From positions 310,001-374,000 of the forward strand of contig JACRJB010000014.1 of NCBI GenBank assembly GCA_016215605.1: a stretch of DNA of 64,000 nucleotides, written 5' to 3'. Each line of letters opens with the position of its first letter. Position 1 is the stretch's first letter. The notes under the pieces were generated by a model, which ran no database searches, was not told the origin of the DNA, and worked only from the letters and a program-made list of their open reading frames with translations. A program made the translations under genes and the position numbers. This document shows positions 16,803 to 25,758 of the stretch, one piece after another. Origin of the DNA: Rhodopseudomonas palustris. Lineage in GTDB: Bacteria; Pseudomonadota; Alphaproteobacteria; Rhizobiales; Xanthobacteraceae.

Positions 16803-17228
16803 ATGCGGCTGTTGCGGACGGTCATGGCACTCCTCGTTGTCGTTGCGCTGGCGGTATTGCCGCTCGGCGCGACTGCGATGGCATTGCCAGCGGCGCCTGT
16901 GCTGGCGACCGCCATGCCGCACCATTCCGTAGGCCACGATCACGCGGTGATGGACCATGAGGCGATGGATCAAGGCTCGCACACGGCCATGCACGAAGCG
17001 TCTGTGGTCCAACCCTGCCAACATGACGACGCGCCTGGCCCGACTTCGAAGCATGACACCAAGTGCCCGTTTGGGTGGTGCTGCGTCGGCGCTTCGGCCA
17101 CTGTCGCACCGGCGGTGCACGACATCGCCAAGCTGCTCGTCTACACCCAAGGCCGTTTCCCCGCGCGCACCGACCGCTTCGTGCCCGATCACGAAGGGTC
17201 TCCGCCGTTCCGCCCTCCACGAGCCTGA
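16803..17228 (+). CDS. His/Met-rich exported protein, CopL/DUF2946-like
   Basis: This is a 141-residue protein with an N-terminal signal or anchor (LLRTVMALLVVVALAVLPLGATAMA). A His/Met/Asp-rich stretch follows (MPHHSVGHDHAVMDHEAMDQGSH), then four Cys, including the cluster CPFGWCC. Such proteins often open copper-efflux operons in proteobacteria and may bind metal in the periplasm or membrane. A FixH-like gene and cusBA follow. A similar but unrelated-looking protein occurs at 34,020. Metal specificity is not proven. Confidence 0.6.
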   Translation: MRLLRTVMALLVVVALAVLPLGATAMALPAAPVLATAMPHHSVGHDHAVMDHEAMDQGSHTAMHEASVVQPCQHDDAPGPTSKHDTKCPFGWCCVGASATVAPAVHDIAKLLVYTQGRFPARTDRFVPDHEGSPPFRPPRA

Positions 17229-17326
17229 TCTCCTGAGTTCAGAGCGCGCAGGTTTTCGCCTGCGCAAATGAATGCCGCGCGCCGTACGGCCGCCGGCGAC
17301 GAGATCAGACACGTTCGGAGACCATC

Positions 17327-17716
17327 ATGAAATCCAGCACGATTGCCGCCTGCGCCGCGGCCATGTCCCTGTACGCCACCGCCGCGATCGCGGGAGCCGG
17401 CGACTACGCCTTCGAGGCCGTAAAGCCCGAGATGAAGAAGGGCGACGACGTCCTCGTCGCGGTCCGCCTCACCGACAAGGCCAGCGGGAAACCGGTCGCC
17501 GACGCCGTGATCTTCAAGACCCGGGTCGACATGGCACCGGACAACATGGCGGACATGGAATCGCCGGTGACGCCGCAGCCGTCGCCGGAGCCGGGCGTCT
17601 ACGCCTTCAAGACCGATCTGCCGATGGCCGGACGCTATCAGATCACCCTGTCGGCCAAGGTGCAGGGCGAGCCTGAGACCGTCACCGGCAAGGTGATCGT
17701 CAAGGCGGTCAAGTAG
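17327..17716 (+). CDS. FixH/YtkA-like periplasmic protein
   Basis: This is a 129-residue protein with a signal peptide (STIAACAAAMSLYATAAIAGAG) and one beta-sandwich domain of the FixH/YtkA type (DYAFEAVKPEMKKGDDVLVAVRLTDKASGKPVADA, then MAGRYQITLSAKVQG). GGAGA lies 6 nt before the ATG. Such proteins often accompany CusAB-type efflux systems and are thought to help copper handling. The segment MAPDNMADMESP contributes Met residues suited to Cu(I). Confidence 0.75.
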   Translation: MKSSTIAACAAAMSLYATAAIAGAGDYAFEAVKPEMKKGDDVLVAVRLTDKASGKPVADAVIFKTRVDMAPDNMADMESPVTPQPSPEPGVYAFKTDLPMAGRYQITLSAKVQGEPETVTGKVIVKAVK

Positions 17717-17768
17717 ACCGCGACAAGGCCCCGAGCGCGCCGCAGCAGGGCGGCGCCCTCCCCGGACC

Positions 17769-19214
17769 ATGATCAAACGCGCCACTGGGCGCCCGATGGT
17801 GCACGCCATGTCCAAGCTGCGCTCGCTTCCGCTGTTCGTCCTGGCCGGATTCTGTCTGGCGTCGTCCACCGTCATGCCCGCAGCGGCGGCGGAGGAGGCC
17901 AGGACTCCGCTGTACTGGCGCGACCCGTCCGGCGGCCCGCACTGGTCTGCCGCGCCGAAGCGGGACGCCCAGGGCCGCGACTTCCTGCCGGTCTATGAGG
18001 ACGCGGCCGCCGCGGAGCCGTCGAAACCGAAGGCGGCGCCCGATCCGACCCGGAAGATCCTGTACTACCGCAATCCGATGGGGCTGCCCGATACCTCGCC
18101 GGTGCCGAAGAAGGACTCCATGGGGATGAACTACGTCCCCGTCTATGAAGGCGACGAGTCCGACGATGGCACGGTCAAGCTGTCGCCGGGCAAGATTCAG
18201 CGCAGCGGCGTCAAGTCGGAGCCTGTCGTAAGGAGGCCGATCCACGTCGTGGTGAAGGCGCCGGGTGTGATTACGCTCGACGAGCGCCGCGTCTCGGTGA
18301 TCGCGATGCGCAGCGAAAGTTTTGTGCAGAAGGTGGCGGACGTCACGACCGGAACGCGCGTCAGGGCCGGCCAGCCGCTGATGGAGATATACAGCGCCAC
18401 CATCGCGTCGGCCGCCGCCGACTATCTCTCGACGATCGACTCGAAGACAACCGCGGGCAACGTCACTTTCGGTCGCGGTTCGCGGCAGCGCCTGGTCAAC
18501 CTCGACGTCCCTGAACCGGTGATCGCCGCGCTGGAGACGACTCGTACGGCGCCGGTGACGGTGCAATGGACCGCGCCGCGCGACGGCATCGTGCTGGAGC
18601 GCAACGCGGTGGAGGGGATGCGCGCCAACCCGGGCGACGTTCTGTTCCGGATCGCGGACATCTCGGAGGTCTGGGCGGTGGTCGAAGTCGCCGAGCGCGA
18701 CCTCGGCGCCGTCGCGATCGGCCAGCCGGTGACCGTCCGCGCCCGCGCCTATCCGGGGCGCGTCTTCGAAGGCGTAGTCAAGGTGGTCTACCCGCAGATC
18801 AACCGCGAGACGCGGACGACGAGGGTGCGGGTCGAACTCGTCAACGCCGATCTGGCGCTGCTGCCGGAGATGTATGTCGATGCCGCGATCGACGTCGCCG
18901 GCCCCGGCGAGGTGCTGACCGTTCCGGATTCCGCCGTGCTCGACAACGGCAGCCACCGGGTGGTGCTGGTCGACAAGGGCGATGGCCGGTTCGAGCCGAG
19001 GGAAGTCAAGCTCGGCCGTCGCGGCGACGGCGTCATCGAAGTCAGCCAAGGGGTCGCAGACGGCGAGAAGGTGGTGACCTCGGCGAATTTCCTGATCGAC
19101 GCCGAGAGCAATCTGAAGTCGGCCCTGAAGGGGTTCGAGGCGGCCGCGGAATCCCCGGACGCCGGTTCTCCGCCGGCGAACCCGTCTCACGCCCACGCGG
19201 GAGATCATCGATGA
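17769..19214 (+). CDS. cusB: RND efflux periplasmic adaptor, CusB/CzcB type
   Basis: The protein has up to 481 residues. A better signal peptide begins at the in-frame ATG at 17808 (MSKLRSLPLFVLAGFCLASS), so the true start may be there. Two heavy-metal-binding-domain repeats follow: a degenerate one (YWRDPSGGPHWSAAPKRD) and an intact one (YYRNPMGLPDTSPVPKKD, then SMGMNYVPVYEG). After that come the lipoyl, hairpin and barrel domains (VVKAPGVITLDERRVSVIA; GEVLTVPDSAVLDNG). It links the inner-membrane pump to TolC. The stop overlaps cusA (ATGA). Confidence 0.92.
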   Translation: MIKRATGRPMVHAMSKLRSLPLFVLAGFCLASSTVMPAAAAEEARTPLYWRDPSGGPHWSAAPKRDAQGRDFLPVYEDAAAAEPSKPKAAPDPTRKILYYRNPMGLPDTSPVPKKDSMGMNYVPVYEGDESDDGTVKLSPGKIQRSGVKSEPVVRRPIHVVVKAPGVITLDERRVSVIAMRSESFVQKVADVTTGTRVRAGQPLMEIYSATIASAAADYLSTIDSKTTAGNVTFGRGSRQRLVNLDVPEPVIAALETTRTAPVTVQWTAPRDGIVLERNAVEGMRANPGDVLFRIADISEVWAVVEVAERDLGAVAIGQPVTVRARAYPGRVFEGVVKVVYPQINRETRTTRVRVELVNADLALLPEMYVDAAIDVAGPGEVLTVPDSAVLDNGSHRVVLVDKGDGRFEPREVKLGRRGDGVIEVSQGVADGEKVVTSANFLIDAESNLKSALKGFEAAAESPDAGSPPANPSHAHAGDHR

Positions 19215-22200
19215 TCTCCCGAATCATCGCTTGGTCGGCGCGCAACCTGCTGCTGGTGCTGTTCGGCACCGGCCTCGCCGCCGCGGCGGGGCTGTACGCG
19301 CTGCTGCACCTGCCGCTCGACGCCATCCCGGACCTCTCCGACACACAGGTCGTGGTCTACACCGAGTATCCGGGACAAGCGCCGCAGGTGATCGAGGACC
19401 AGGTCACCTACCCGCTGACCACGGCGATGCTGACGGTGCCGAAATCGAAGGTGGTGCGGGGCTTCTCGTTCTTCGGCGTCTCGTTCGTCTACGTGATCTT
19501 CGAGGACGGCACCGACATCTATTGGGCGCGCTCGCGCGTGCTGGAATTCCTCAACGGCGCGGCGTCGCGGTTGCCGGCGGGCGTCGCACCCACGATCGGC
19601 CCCGACGCCACCGGCGTCGGCTGGGTCTATCAGTATGCGGTGATGTCGAAGGAGCTGAACCTCGCCGACACCCGCACGATCCAGGACTGGAATCTGCGCT
19701 TCGCGCTCGCCAAGGCGGAGGGCGTCGCCGAAGTCGCCAGCATCGGCGGCTTCGTCAAGCAGTACAACGTGGTGCTCGATCCTCAGCGGATGCGGGACCG
19801 CGGCATCTCGATGGCGAAGATCCGCGACGCCATCCGGTCGAGCAACGCCGACGTCGGCGGCCGCACCGTCGAACTGTCGGAATTCGAGTACGTCATCCGC
19901 GGCAAGGGCTACATCAAGGACATCAACGATCTAGGCGATATCGTGCTGAAATCCAGCAACGGCACGCCGGTCTTGCTGCGCGACGTCGCCCGCGTCGAAC
20001 TCGGCCCGGACGAGCGGCGCGGCATCGCCGAACTCGACGGCCAGGGCGAGGTCGCCAGCGGCATCGTTCTGCAGCGGTTCGGGGTCAACGCGCTCGACGT
20101 GATCGAGAACGTCAAGAGGCGGTTCAAGGAGATCGCTTCCAGCCTTCCCAAGTCGGTCGAGATCGTGCCGGTCTACGACCGCTCCAACCTGATCTACGCC
20201 GCCATCGATACGCTCAAGCACACGCTGTTGGAGGAGAGCCTGGTGGTCGCGGCGGTGTGCATCGTGTTCCTGCTGCACGTCCGCAGCGCGCTGGTGGCGA
20301 TCCTGATGCTGCCGGTGGGCGTGCTGATGGCGTTCGCCGCGATGAAGGCGCTCGGCCTCGGCTCCAACATCATGAGCCTGGGCGGCATCGCCATCGCGAT
20401 CGGCGCCATGGTCGACGCCGCCATCGTGATGATCGAGAACGCCCACAAGCATCTGGAGCGCGCCGAACCGGGAGCGTCGCGCGTGAAAATCCTGATCGAG
20501 GCGGCGTCGGAGGTCGGACCGGCGCTGTTCTTCAGCCTGCTGATCATCACCGTGTCGTTCCTTCCGATCTTCACGCTGGAATCGCAGGAAGGGCGCCTGT
20601 TCAGCCCGCTCGCCTTCACCAAGACGTTCTCGATGGCGGCGGCGGCGCTGCTCTCGGTGACGCTGGTGCCGGCCTTGATGGTCATCTTCGTGCGCGGCCG
20701 CATCGTTCCGGAGCACCGCAACGTCATCAACCGCGGTCTGATCTGGATCTACCGGCCCGTCATCAAGGGCGTGCTGCGCGCCAAGGTCGTGGTGATCCTG
20801 CTGGCGCTCGCCGTGCTCGGGGTCTCGATCTGGCCGGCATCGAGGCTCGGGACCGAGTTCATGCCGGCGCTCAACGAGGGCACGCTGCTCTACATGCCGA
20901 CTACGCTGCCCGGGCTGTCGGTGACCAAGGCGGGCGAACTGCTGCAGATGCAGGACCGCATCATCCGCTCTTTCCCCGAAGTCTCTTCGGTCTACGGCAA
21001 GGCCGGCCGCGCCTCGACCGCGACCGATCCGGCGCCGACCGAGATGTTCGAGACGGTGATCAACCTCAAGCCGAAGGAGCAGTGGCGGCCGGGCCTCACC
21101 GTCGACGGCCTGATCGCCGAGATGGACAAGGCGCTGCAGTTCCCGGGCGTTTCCAACGCATGGACGATGCCGATCAAGGCGCGGATCGACATGCTTTCGA
21201 CCGGCATCCGTACCCCGATCGGGGTCAAGGTGCTGGGCACGGATCTCGTCGAGATTGACAAGCTCGCCAAGCAGATCGAAGCCGTGCTGAAGGCCGTGCC
21301 CGGTACCTCGTCGGCCTACGCCGAGCGGGCGATCGGCGGCTACTATCTGGAGATCGTGCCGGACCGCGCGGCGCTGTCGCGCTACGGCCTGATGATCCAG
21401 GACGTACAGGACACCATCGCGACCGCCCTGGGCGGCCAGGCGGTGACCACGACGGTCGAGGGCCGGCAGCGCTTCACCGTGAACATGCGCTATCCGCGCG
21501 ACCTGCGCGACAACCCCAAGGCGATCGCCGACGACGTCCTTGTGCCGCTCCCCGCCGGCGGTGCCGTGCCGCTCGGCGAAGTCGCGAGCGTGCAGCCGGC
21601 GAGGGGGCCGACCTCGATCCGCACCGAGAACGGCCAGCTCGCGACCTACATCTACGTCGACATCCGCGACCGCGACCTCGGCGGCTACGTCACCGACGCC
21701 AAGGCGGCGGTGCAGGCCAGCATCGCGTTCCCGCCGGGCTACTACGTGACCTGGAGCGGCCAGTACGAATACCTCGAACGCGCCACTGCGCGGCTCAAGA
21801 TCGTCGTGCCGGTGACGCTGGCCATCATCTTTTTGCTGCTCTACCTCAACTTCCGCTCGCTGACCGAGACGCTGATCGTCATGCTGTCGCTGCCGTTCGC
21901 GCTGGTCGGCGGGCTGTGGATGATGTGGGCGCTCGGCTTCAACCTGTCGGTCGCGGTGGTCGTCGGCTTCATCGCGCTGGCCGGCGTCGCCGCCGAGACC
22001 GGCGTCGTGATGCTGATCTATCTCGACCACGCCCTCGACGCGATCAGGGCGAAGCGTGCTGCGGAAGGCTGCCCTCTCACCCGGTCCGACCTGCACTCCG
22101 CCATCATGGAAGGCGCGGTCGAGCGCGTCCGCCCGAAGATGATGACGGTTGTCGCCATCATGGCCGGTCTGCTGCCGATCCTGTGGAGCACCGGCACCGG

Positions 22201-22390
22201 CTCGGAGATCATGCAGCGGATCGCCGTGCCGATGATCGGCGGCATGGTGTCGTCGACGCTGCTGACGCTGATCGTGATCCCGGCAATCTTCGGACTGATC
22301 AAGGGGATCGGACTTGGCGAGGGACGATCCCCGCGCCCGCCGCAGAAAACGCCCGATGTTCAACCCCGTGCCTTGGAGCCGATCCAATGA
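19211..22390 (+). CDS. cusA: Cu(I)/Ag(I) RND efflux pump CusA
   Basis: This is a 1059-residue, 12-helix pump of the heavy-metal RND class. Three Met residues, M562 (LLYMPTTLPG), M612 (PTEMFET) and M661 (RIDMLSTGI), match the substrate-binding Met573, Met623 and Met672 of E. coli CusA with a constant offset of 11. This favours monovalent copper or silver over zinc or cobalt. The HME signature GAMVDAAIVMIENAHKH is present. ATGA overlaps at both ends show that cusB, cusA and tolC form one operon. No disruption is seen. Confidence 0.95.
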   Translation: MISRIIAWSARNLLLVLFGTGLAAAAGLYALLHLPLDAIPDLSDTQVVVYTEYPGQAPQVIEDQVTYPLTTAMLTVPKSKVVRGFSFFGVSFVYVIFEDGTDIYWARSRVLEFLNGAASRLPAGVAPTIGPDATGVGWVYQYAVMSKELNLADTRTIQDWNLRFALAKAEGVAEVASIGGFVKQYNVVLDPQRMRDRGISMAKIRDAIRSSNADVGGRTVELSEFEYVIRGKGYIKDINDLGDIVLKSSNGTPVLLRDVARVELGPDERRGIAELDGQGEVASGIVLQRFGVNALDVIENVKRRFKEIASSLPKSVEIVPVYDRSNLIYAAIDTLKHTLLEESLVVAAVCIVFLLHVRSALVAILMLPVGVLMAFAAMKALGLGSNIMSLGGIAIAIGAMVDAAIVMIENAHKHLERAEPGASRVKILIEAASEVGPALFFSLLIITVSFLPIFTLESQEGRLFSPLAFTKTFSMAAAALLSVTLVPALMVIFVRGRIVPEHRNVINRGLIWIYRPVIKGVLRAKVVVILLALAVLGVSIWPASRLGTEFMPALNEGTLLYMPTTLPGLSVTKAGELLQMQDRIIRSFPEVSSVYGKAGRASTATDPAPTEMFETVINLKPKEQWRPGLTVDGLIAEMDKALQFPGVSNAWTMPIKARIDMLSTGIRTPIGVKVLGTDLVEIDKLAKQIEAVLKAVPGTSSAYAERAIGGYYLEIVPDRAALSRYGLMIQDVQDTIATALGGQAVTTTVEGRQRFTVNMRYPRDLRDNPKAIADDVLVPLPAGGAVPLGEVASVQPARGPTSIRTENGQLATYIYVDIRDRDLGGYVTDAKAAVQASIAFPPGYYVTWSGQYEYLERATARLKIVVPVTLAIIFLLLYLNFRSLTETLIVMLSLPFALVGGLWMMWALGFNLSVAVVVGFIALAGVAAETGVVMLIYLDHALDAIRAKRAAEGCPLTRSDLHSAIMEGAVERVRPKMMTVVAIMAGLLPILWSTGTGSEIMQRIAVPMIGGMVSSTLLTLIVIPAIFGLIKGIGLGEGRSPRPPQKTPDVQPRALEPIQ

Positions 22391-23817
22391 ACGGACGCTC
22401 ATACCGAAATAACCCGTGCCCGTCTCACTTTCGTGGGGGAAGCTGGCGCAGCGCGCTGGTCTTGCCCGGTGCCCTGGCTTTCCTGATCGTCCCGAATCCG
22501 GCTCACGCCGACACCATGGTCGAGGCGCTGGTGAAGGCTTATCGAACCAATCCGCAGCTCAACGCCGAGCGCGCCCGCCAGCGCGCCACCGACGAAAACG
22601 TGCCTCAGGCGCTCGCCGGTTACCGGCCGCAGATCATCGCCTCGCTGAGCGGGGGGCTGCAGCAGGTCCGCAACCTGATGCCCGACAACACCGTCCAGAC
22701 CGCATCGCTGAAGCCCTGGACGATCGGCATCACCGTGAGCCAGACGCTGTTCAACGGCTTCCGCACCGCCAACAGCGTCCGCGTGGCCGAATTGCAGGTG
22801 AAGTCCGGGCGCGAGGCGCTGCGCAATGTCGGCCAGGGCGTGCTGCTCGACGCGGTCACCGCCTACACCAACGTGCTCGCCAACCAGGCGCTGGTCGCGG
22901 CCCAGAAGTCCAACGTCGAATTCCTGACCCAGACCCTCGAGATCACCAGGAAGCGGCTGAACGCCGGCGACGTGACGCCGACCGACACGGCGCAGGCCGA
23001 AGCCCGGCTCAGCCGCGGCCGCGCCGACCTCAATGCCGCCCAGGTCGCGCTCGCGGTCAGCGAGGCGACCTACGCCCAGGTCGTCGGCAACCCGCCGGGC
23101 ACGCTCAGCCCGACCTCGACGGTCGACCGCTTCAACCCGCGCAGCCGCGAGGATGCGGTCGAGATGGCGGTGAACGGCAATCCCGCGGTGCTGGCGGCGG
23201 GCTTCGACGTCGACGTCGCCACCACCACGATCCGGGTCGCGGAAGGCGCCCTGCTGCCGACGCTGTCGGTGCAGGGCAGCGCCAGTCGCAGCCGGCAGGC
23301 GGACCCGACGCTCGGCACCTCGGGCACCGACCAGGCCTCGGTGATGGGCCAGCTCGCCGCGCCGATCTACGACGGCGGCACCGCCGCCGCGCAGACCCGT
23401 CAGTCCAAGGAACTGGCGTCCCAGAGCCGGCTGGTGCTCGAACAGGTGCGCAATCAGTCGCGCACCGCGGCGATCGGCGCCTGGGTCGCCAACGCGGGCG
23501 CAAAGGTCGCCGTCGCCGCCGCCGAATCCGAAGTGCGCGCGGCCGAGATCGCGCTCCAAGGCGTCAGTCGCGAGGCCCAGGGCGGCCAGCGCACCACCGT
23601 CGACGTCCTGAACTCGCAGCAGGATCTGACCTCGGCGCGGGCGCGGCTGATCGGCGCGCAGCGCGACCGCGTCATCGCCTCCTACACCCTGCTCGGCGCG
23701 GTCGGCCGACTCGACGTTCAGACCCTGGGCCTGGACACCCCGGACTATCTGCCCGAGGTCCACTACCACCAGGTCCGCGACGCCTGGCACGGGCTGCGCA
23801 CCCCGTCCGGCCAATGA
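22387..23817 (+). CDS. TolC-type outer-membrane channel
   Basis: This is a 476-residue protein with a signal peptide (LVLPGALAFLIVPNPAHAD) and two repeated coiled-coil/beta halves, for example TMVEALVKAYRTNPQLNAERARQRATDE and GNPAVLAAGFDVDVATTTIRVAEGALLP. The sequence DVLNSQQDLTSARARLIGAQRDRV is typical of alphaproteobacterial type I secretion TolC proteins, not of the CusC lipoproteins, and no lipobox is present. It completes the cusBA efflux complex. It overlaps cusA by 4 nt and is followed by the sigma-factor promoter. Confidence 0.9.
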   Translation: MNGRSYRNNPCPSHFRGGSWRSALVLPGALAFLIVPNPAHADTMVEALVKAYRTNPQLNAERARQRATDENVPQALAGYRPQIIASLSGGLQQVRNLMPDNTVQTASLKPWTIGITVSQTLFNGFRTANSVRVAELQVKSGREALRNVGQGVLLDAVTAYTNVLANQALVAAQKSNVEFLTQTLEITRKRLNAGDVTPTDTAQAEARLSRGRADLNAAQVALAVSEATYAQVVGNPPGTLSPTSTVDRFNPRSREDAVEMAVNGNPAVLAAGFDVDVATTTIRVAEGALLPTLSVQGSASRSRQADPTLGTSGTDQASVMGQLAAPIYDGGTAAAQTRQSKELASQSRLVLEQVRNQSRTAAIGAWVANAGAKVAVAAAESEVRAAEIALQGVSREAQGGQRTTVDVLNSQQDLTSARARLIGAQRDRVIASYTLLGAVGRLDVQTLGLDTPDYLPEVHYHQVRDAWHGLRTPSGQ

Positions 23818-23841
23818 AACACTTGCCGTCCGAAAATCGGT

Positions 23842-23867
23842 GTAACCGTCGTGCCGTCTGATCCGAA
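23842..23867 (+). promoter_or_regulatory. Sigma-F-type promoter P1 (GTAACC-N16-CGAA), before the ECF sigma gene
   Basis: GTAACC (23842-23847) and CGAA (23864-23867) are separated by exactly 16 nt, the form described for Caulobacter sigma-F promoters. The sigma gene starts 21 nt after the CGAA, so the leader is short. It implies autoregulation. Confidence 0.85.
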
Positions 23868-23887
23868 CCTGGTCGTTGGGGGCTGAG

Positions 23888-24439
23888 ATGGACAAGGACC
23901 AGCTCAAACCGTTCATGCTGAAGAGCCTGCGGGGGGACGATGCGGCTCATCGGGAGTTATTGGCGCGCTTGTCGAGACATCTGCGGGCCTACTACCGGGG
24001 CAAGCTCTCCCGGATCGGCCGCAGCGCGACCGAAGCCGAGGATCTAGTGCAGGAGGCGCTGATGGCCATCCATATGCGACGGCACACCTACGATCCGGCC
24101 GAGCCGCTGATGCCGTGGATCTACGCGATCGCCCGGTACAAGCTGATCGACCACCTGCGGCATACGCGCGCGTCGATGACGGACGTGCCGATCGACGATG
24201 TCGACCCGATAGGAGAGGAGGATGATGCGTCGGGCGTCGAAAGCTCGATCGACCTCGGCAGGTTGATGGAGGGGCTTCCGGAAAAGATGCGAACCGCCGT
24301 GAAGGCGGTCAAGCTCGACGGCCTCAGCGTGTCCGAGACTGCCGCGAAATTCGGAATGAGCGAATCCTCGGTCAAGGTCAGCGTACATCGTGGGTTGAAG
24401 GCACTGGCCGCAATGATCGGACGGGAGAAGACATCGTGA
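23888..24439 (+). CDS. sigF: ECF sigma factor, SigF-like (partner of NrsF)
   Basis: This is a 183-residue ECF sigma factor. Region 2 includes SATEAEDLVQEALMAIHMRRHTYDP and PWIYAIARYKLIDHLRH; region 4 includes GLSVSETAAKFGMSESSVKVSVHRGLKALA. The next gene is a DUF1109/NrsF anti-sigma, the known partner of the Caulobacter SigF group that responds to chromate, cadmium and copper-type stress. I chose the ATG at 23888 (MDKDQLKPFM). It is preceded by its own cognate promoter, with two more in the island. Its stop overlaps the anti-sigma start (GTGA). Confidence 0.9.
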   Translation: MDKDQLKPFMLKSLRGDDAAHRELLARLSRHLRAYYRGKLSRIGRSATEAEDLVQEALMAIHMRRHTYDPAEPLMPWIYAIARYKLIDHLRHTRASMTDVPIDDVDPIGEEDDASGVESSIDLGRLMEGLPEKMRTAVKAVKLDGLSVSETAAKFGMSESSVKVSVHRGLKALAAMIGREKTS

Positions 24440-25074
24440 AGACGGACGACCTCATCGACATGCTGGGCACTAACGTCGAGCCGGTCGGCAAGACGGCCGG
24501 TAGGACGTTGACGCTGACCATCGCGGGCGGCGCGCTGATCGCCGGCAGCGTCGTCCTGGCCACCATGGGCGCGCGTCCGGACCTCCTGGCATCGACATCG
24601 GCGCTCTTTCTGTGCCTGAAGATCGGCCTGATGCTGCTCGTTCTCGTCCCCGCCTCGATCTTCTTGGGACGGTTGGCGCGGCCCGGCGGTGAAAAGAGGG
24701 TGTCGCTCGTCCTGCTTGCGCTGCCCTTCGTCGCGGTGGCGGGACTTGCGATCGCGGCTCTGTCGATCACGCCGAAGTCCCACTGGAGCGCGGCGATCGT
24801 CGACGACGAGTGGCTGGAATGCCTGATCTCGATCCCGGTGATCGCCATCGTCCCGTTCGCGGCCATCATCTGGGCGGTGCGCCGGATGGCTCCCACCGAC
24901 CTCGTACGCGCCGGGGCGGTGTCCGGGCTGGTGGCGGGTTGCCTCAGCGCGCTGGGCTACGCGCTGCACTGCACCGGCGACAGCATCCCCTTCATCGCGA
25001 TCTGGTACGGCGGGACGGTGGTGCTGTGTACCTTGGCCGGAGCGCTGCTCGGTCCCCGCCTGCTGCGCTGGTGA
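24436..25074 (+). CDS. nrsF: Membrane anti-sigma factor NrsF (DUF1109)
   Basis: This is a 212-residue protein, start GTG, with six membrane segments. Two periplasm-facing Cys, C129 (EWLECLIS) and C179 (ALHCTGDS), are 50 residues apart, as are the Cys131 and Cys181 of Caulobacter NrsF that sense the metal signal. Loss of their reduced state would free the sigma factor. The N-terminal MKTDDLIDMLGTNVEPV is the family start. It is translationally coupled to sigF, so the pair should be made in equal amounts. Confidence 0.9.
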   Translation: MKTDDLIDMLGTNVEPVGKTAGRTLTLTIAGGALIAGSVVLATMGARPDLLASTSALFLCLKIGLMLLVLVPASIFLGRLARPGGEKRVSLVLLALPFVAVAGLAIAALSITPKSHWSAAIVDDEWLECLISIPVIAIVPFAAIIWAVRRMAPTDLVRAGAVSGLVAGCLSALGYALHCTGDSIPFIAIWYGGTVVLCTLAGALLGPRLLRW

Positions 25075-25091
25075 AATTTCTCAGGGCCGCT

Positions 25092-25117
25092 GTAACCGAT
25101 CTCGGCGGCGGTCCGAA
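25092..25117 (+). promoter_or_regulatory. Sigma-F-type promoter P2, before the small GGPK protein gene
   Basis: GTAACC (25092-25097), 16 nt, CGAA (25114-25117). The next gene starts at 25184, leaving a leader of about 60 nt. It matches P1 and P3 exactly in both boxes and spacing. Confidence 0.85.
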
Positions 25118-25183
25118 CTCTCCTTCGAGCGCCGATAGGGCGCACCGCTCGCGTCATCCGGGCGTCGACGAAGGAGAAAGACC

Positions 25184-25465
25184 ATGTCCGCACTGACGAA
25201 GATTTCGCTGGTGATCGTGCTGGCCGGCGCCTCCGCGCCTGCGTTCGCGGGGATGAATGGAAGCGATTGGATCAATCGCGCTCGTCCTGCAGCCTCCGCA
25301 CAGTCAGCTCTGGATGCCCGCGCCGAAATCGCGACGTCGGCATCGAGTGGGACGCCTTGGAGTCGCTTCTCGGAAGAATCCGAGCAGATCTACGAGACTC
25401 TTCAACAATCGAGAACCTGTACCTATCAAGGGGGGCCCAAGTCCGGGACGTGGGCCTGTCGCTAA
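25184..25465 (+). CDS. Small exported GGPK-motif protein under sigma-F control
   Basis: This is a 93-residue protein with a signal peptide (LTKISLVIVLAGASAPAFAG) and AAGGAG before the ATG. The mature part is acidic and ends CTYQGGPKSGTWACR, with two Cys bracketing the motif YQGGPK. The same core (YSGGPK) is repeated in the next gene. It sits alone behind promoter P2. Caulobacter SigF drives small exported copper-buffering peptides, but this sequence is not recognisably one of those and no MNIO (DUF692) modifying enzyme is nearby. A periplasmic metal-stress role is inference. Confidence 0.7.
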   Translation: MSALTKISLVIVLAGASAPAFAGMNGSDWINRARPAASAQSALDARAEIATSASSGTPWSRFSEESEQIYETLQQSRTCTYQGGPKSGTWACR

Positions 25466-25654
25466 CGATCATCCACGCCGGGCGATTTGTGCACTTGGCT
25501 ATGCAACATATTCCGCAAGCGGTTGCGTTGCAGAATAAAGAACTTGCGGAGATGCCATCAGCGGACGCTGTGTCCCAGACGTCACCATGCCCTTGATTTC
25601 TGTCGCCTCTCGCGTGATCGAGAACTTTCGTCGAAGAGCGATGTTCGGGCGACG

Positions 25655-25668
25655 TTGATCTACGTCAA
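25655..25668 (+). promoter_or_regulatory. FNR/FixK-type box TTGATCTACGTCAA
   Basis: The 14-bp site has the form TTGAT-N4-GTCAA, one base from the perfect FNR/FixK palindrome TTGAT-N4-ATCAA. Its centre is about 97 nt before the ATG of the GGPK repeat gene. A class II promoter (centre at -41.5) would start near 25703. It suggests low-oxygen control by the host FixK/AadR-type regulators. Confidence 0.6.
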
Positions 25669-25758
25669 CAGCAGCATTTGCTATCAAGTGAAAGGTAAGT
25701 GGATCCGCGATTAGGGATCGAAATTGACGCTGATATCTCAATGGACCAGGAGGAGCAC

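Noticed and set aside
19231-21258. A 675-residue plus-strand frame inside cusA
   Set aside because: It is out of frame with cusA, Arg-rich and without any recognisable motif, whereas cusA in the other frame is intact.
19931-22402. An 823-residue open frame on the minus strand
   Set aside because: It lies wholly antisense to cusA, is rich in Arg, His, Asp and Gln as expected for a GC-rich shadow frame, and resembles no protein family.
25690-25740. GTAAGT followed by CGAA before the GGPK repeat gene
   Set aside because: The first box differs at two bases and the spacing is 18 nt, unlike the three exact sigma-F sites; the FNR/FixK box is the better explanation.
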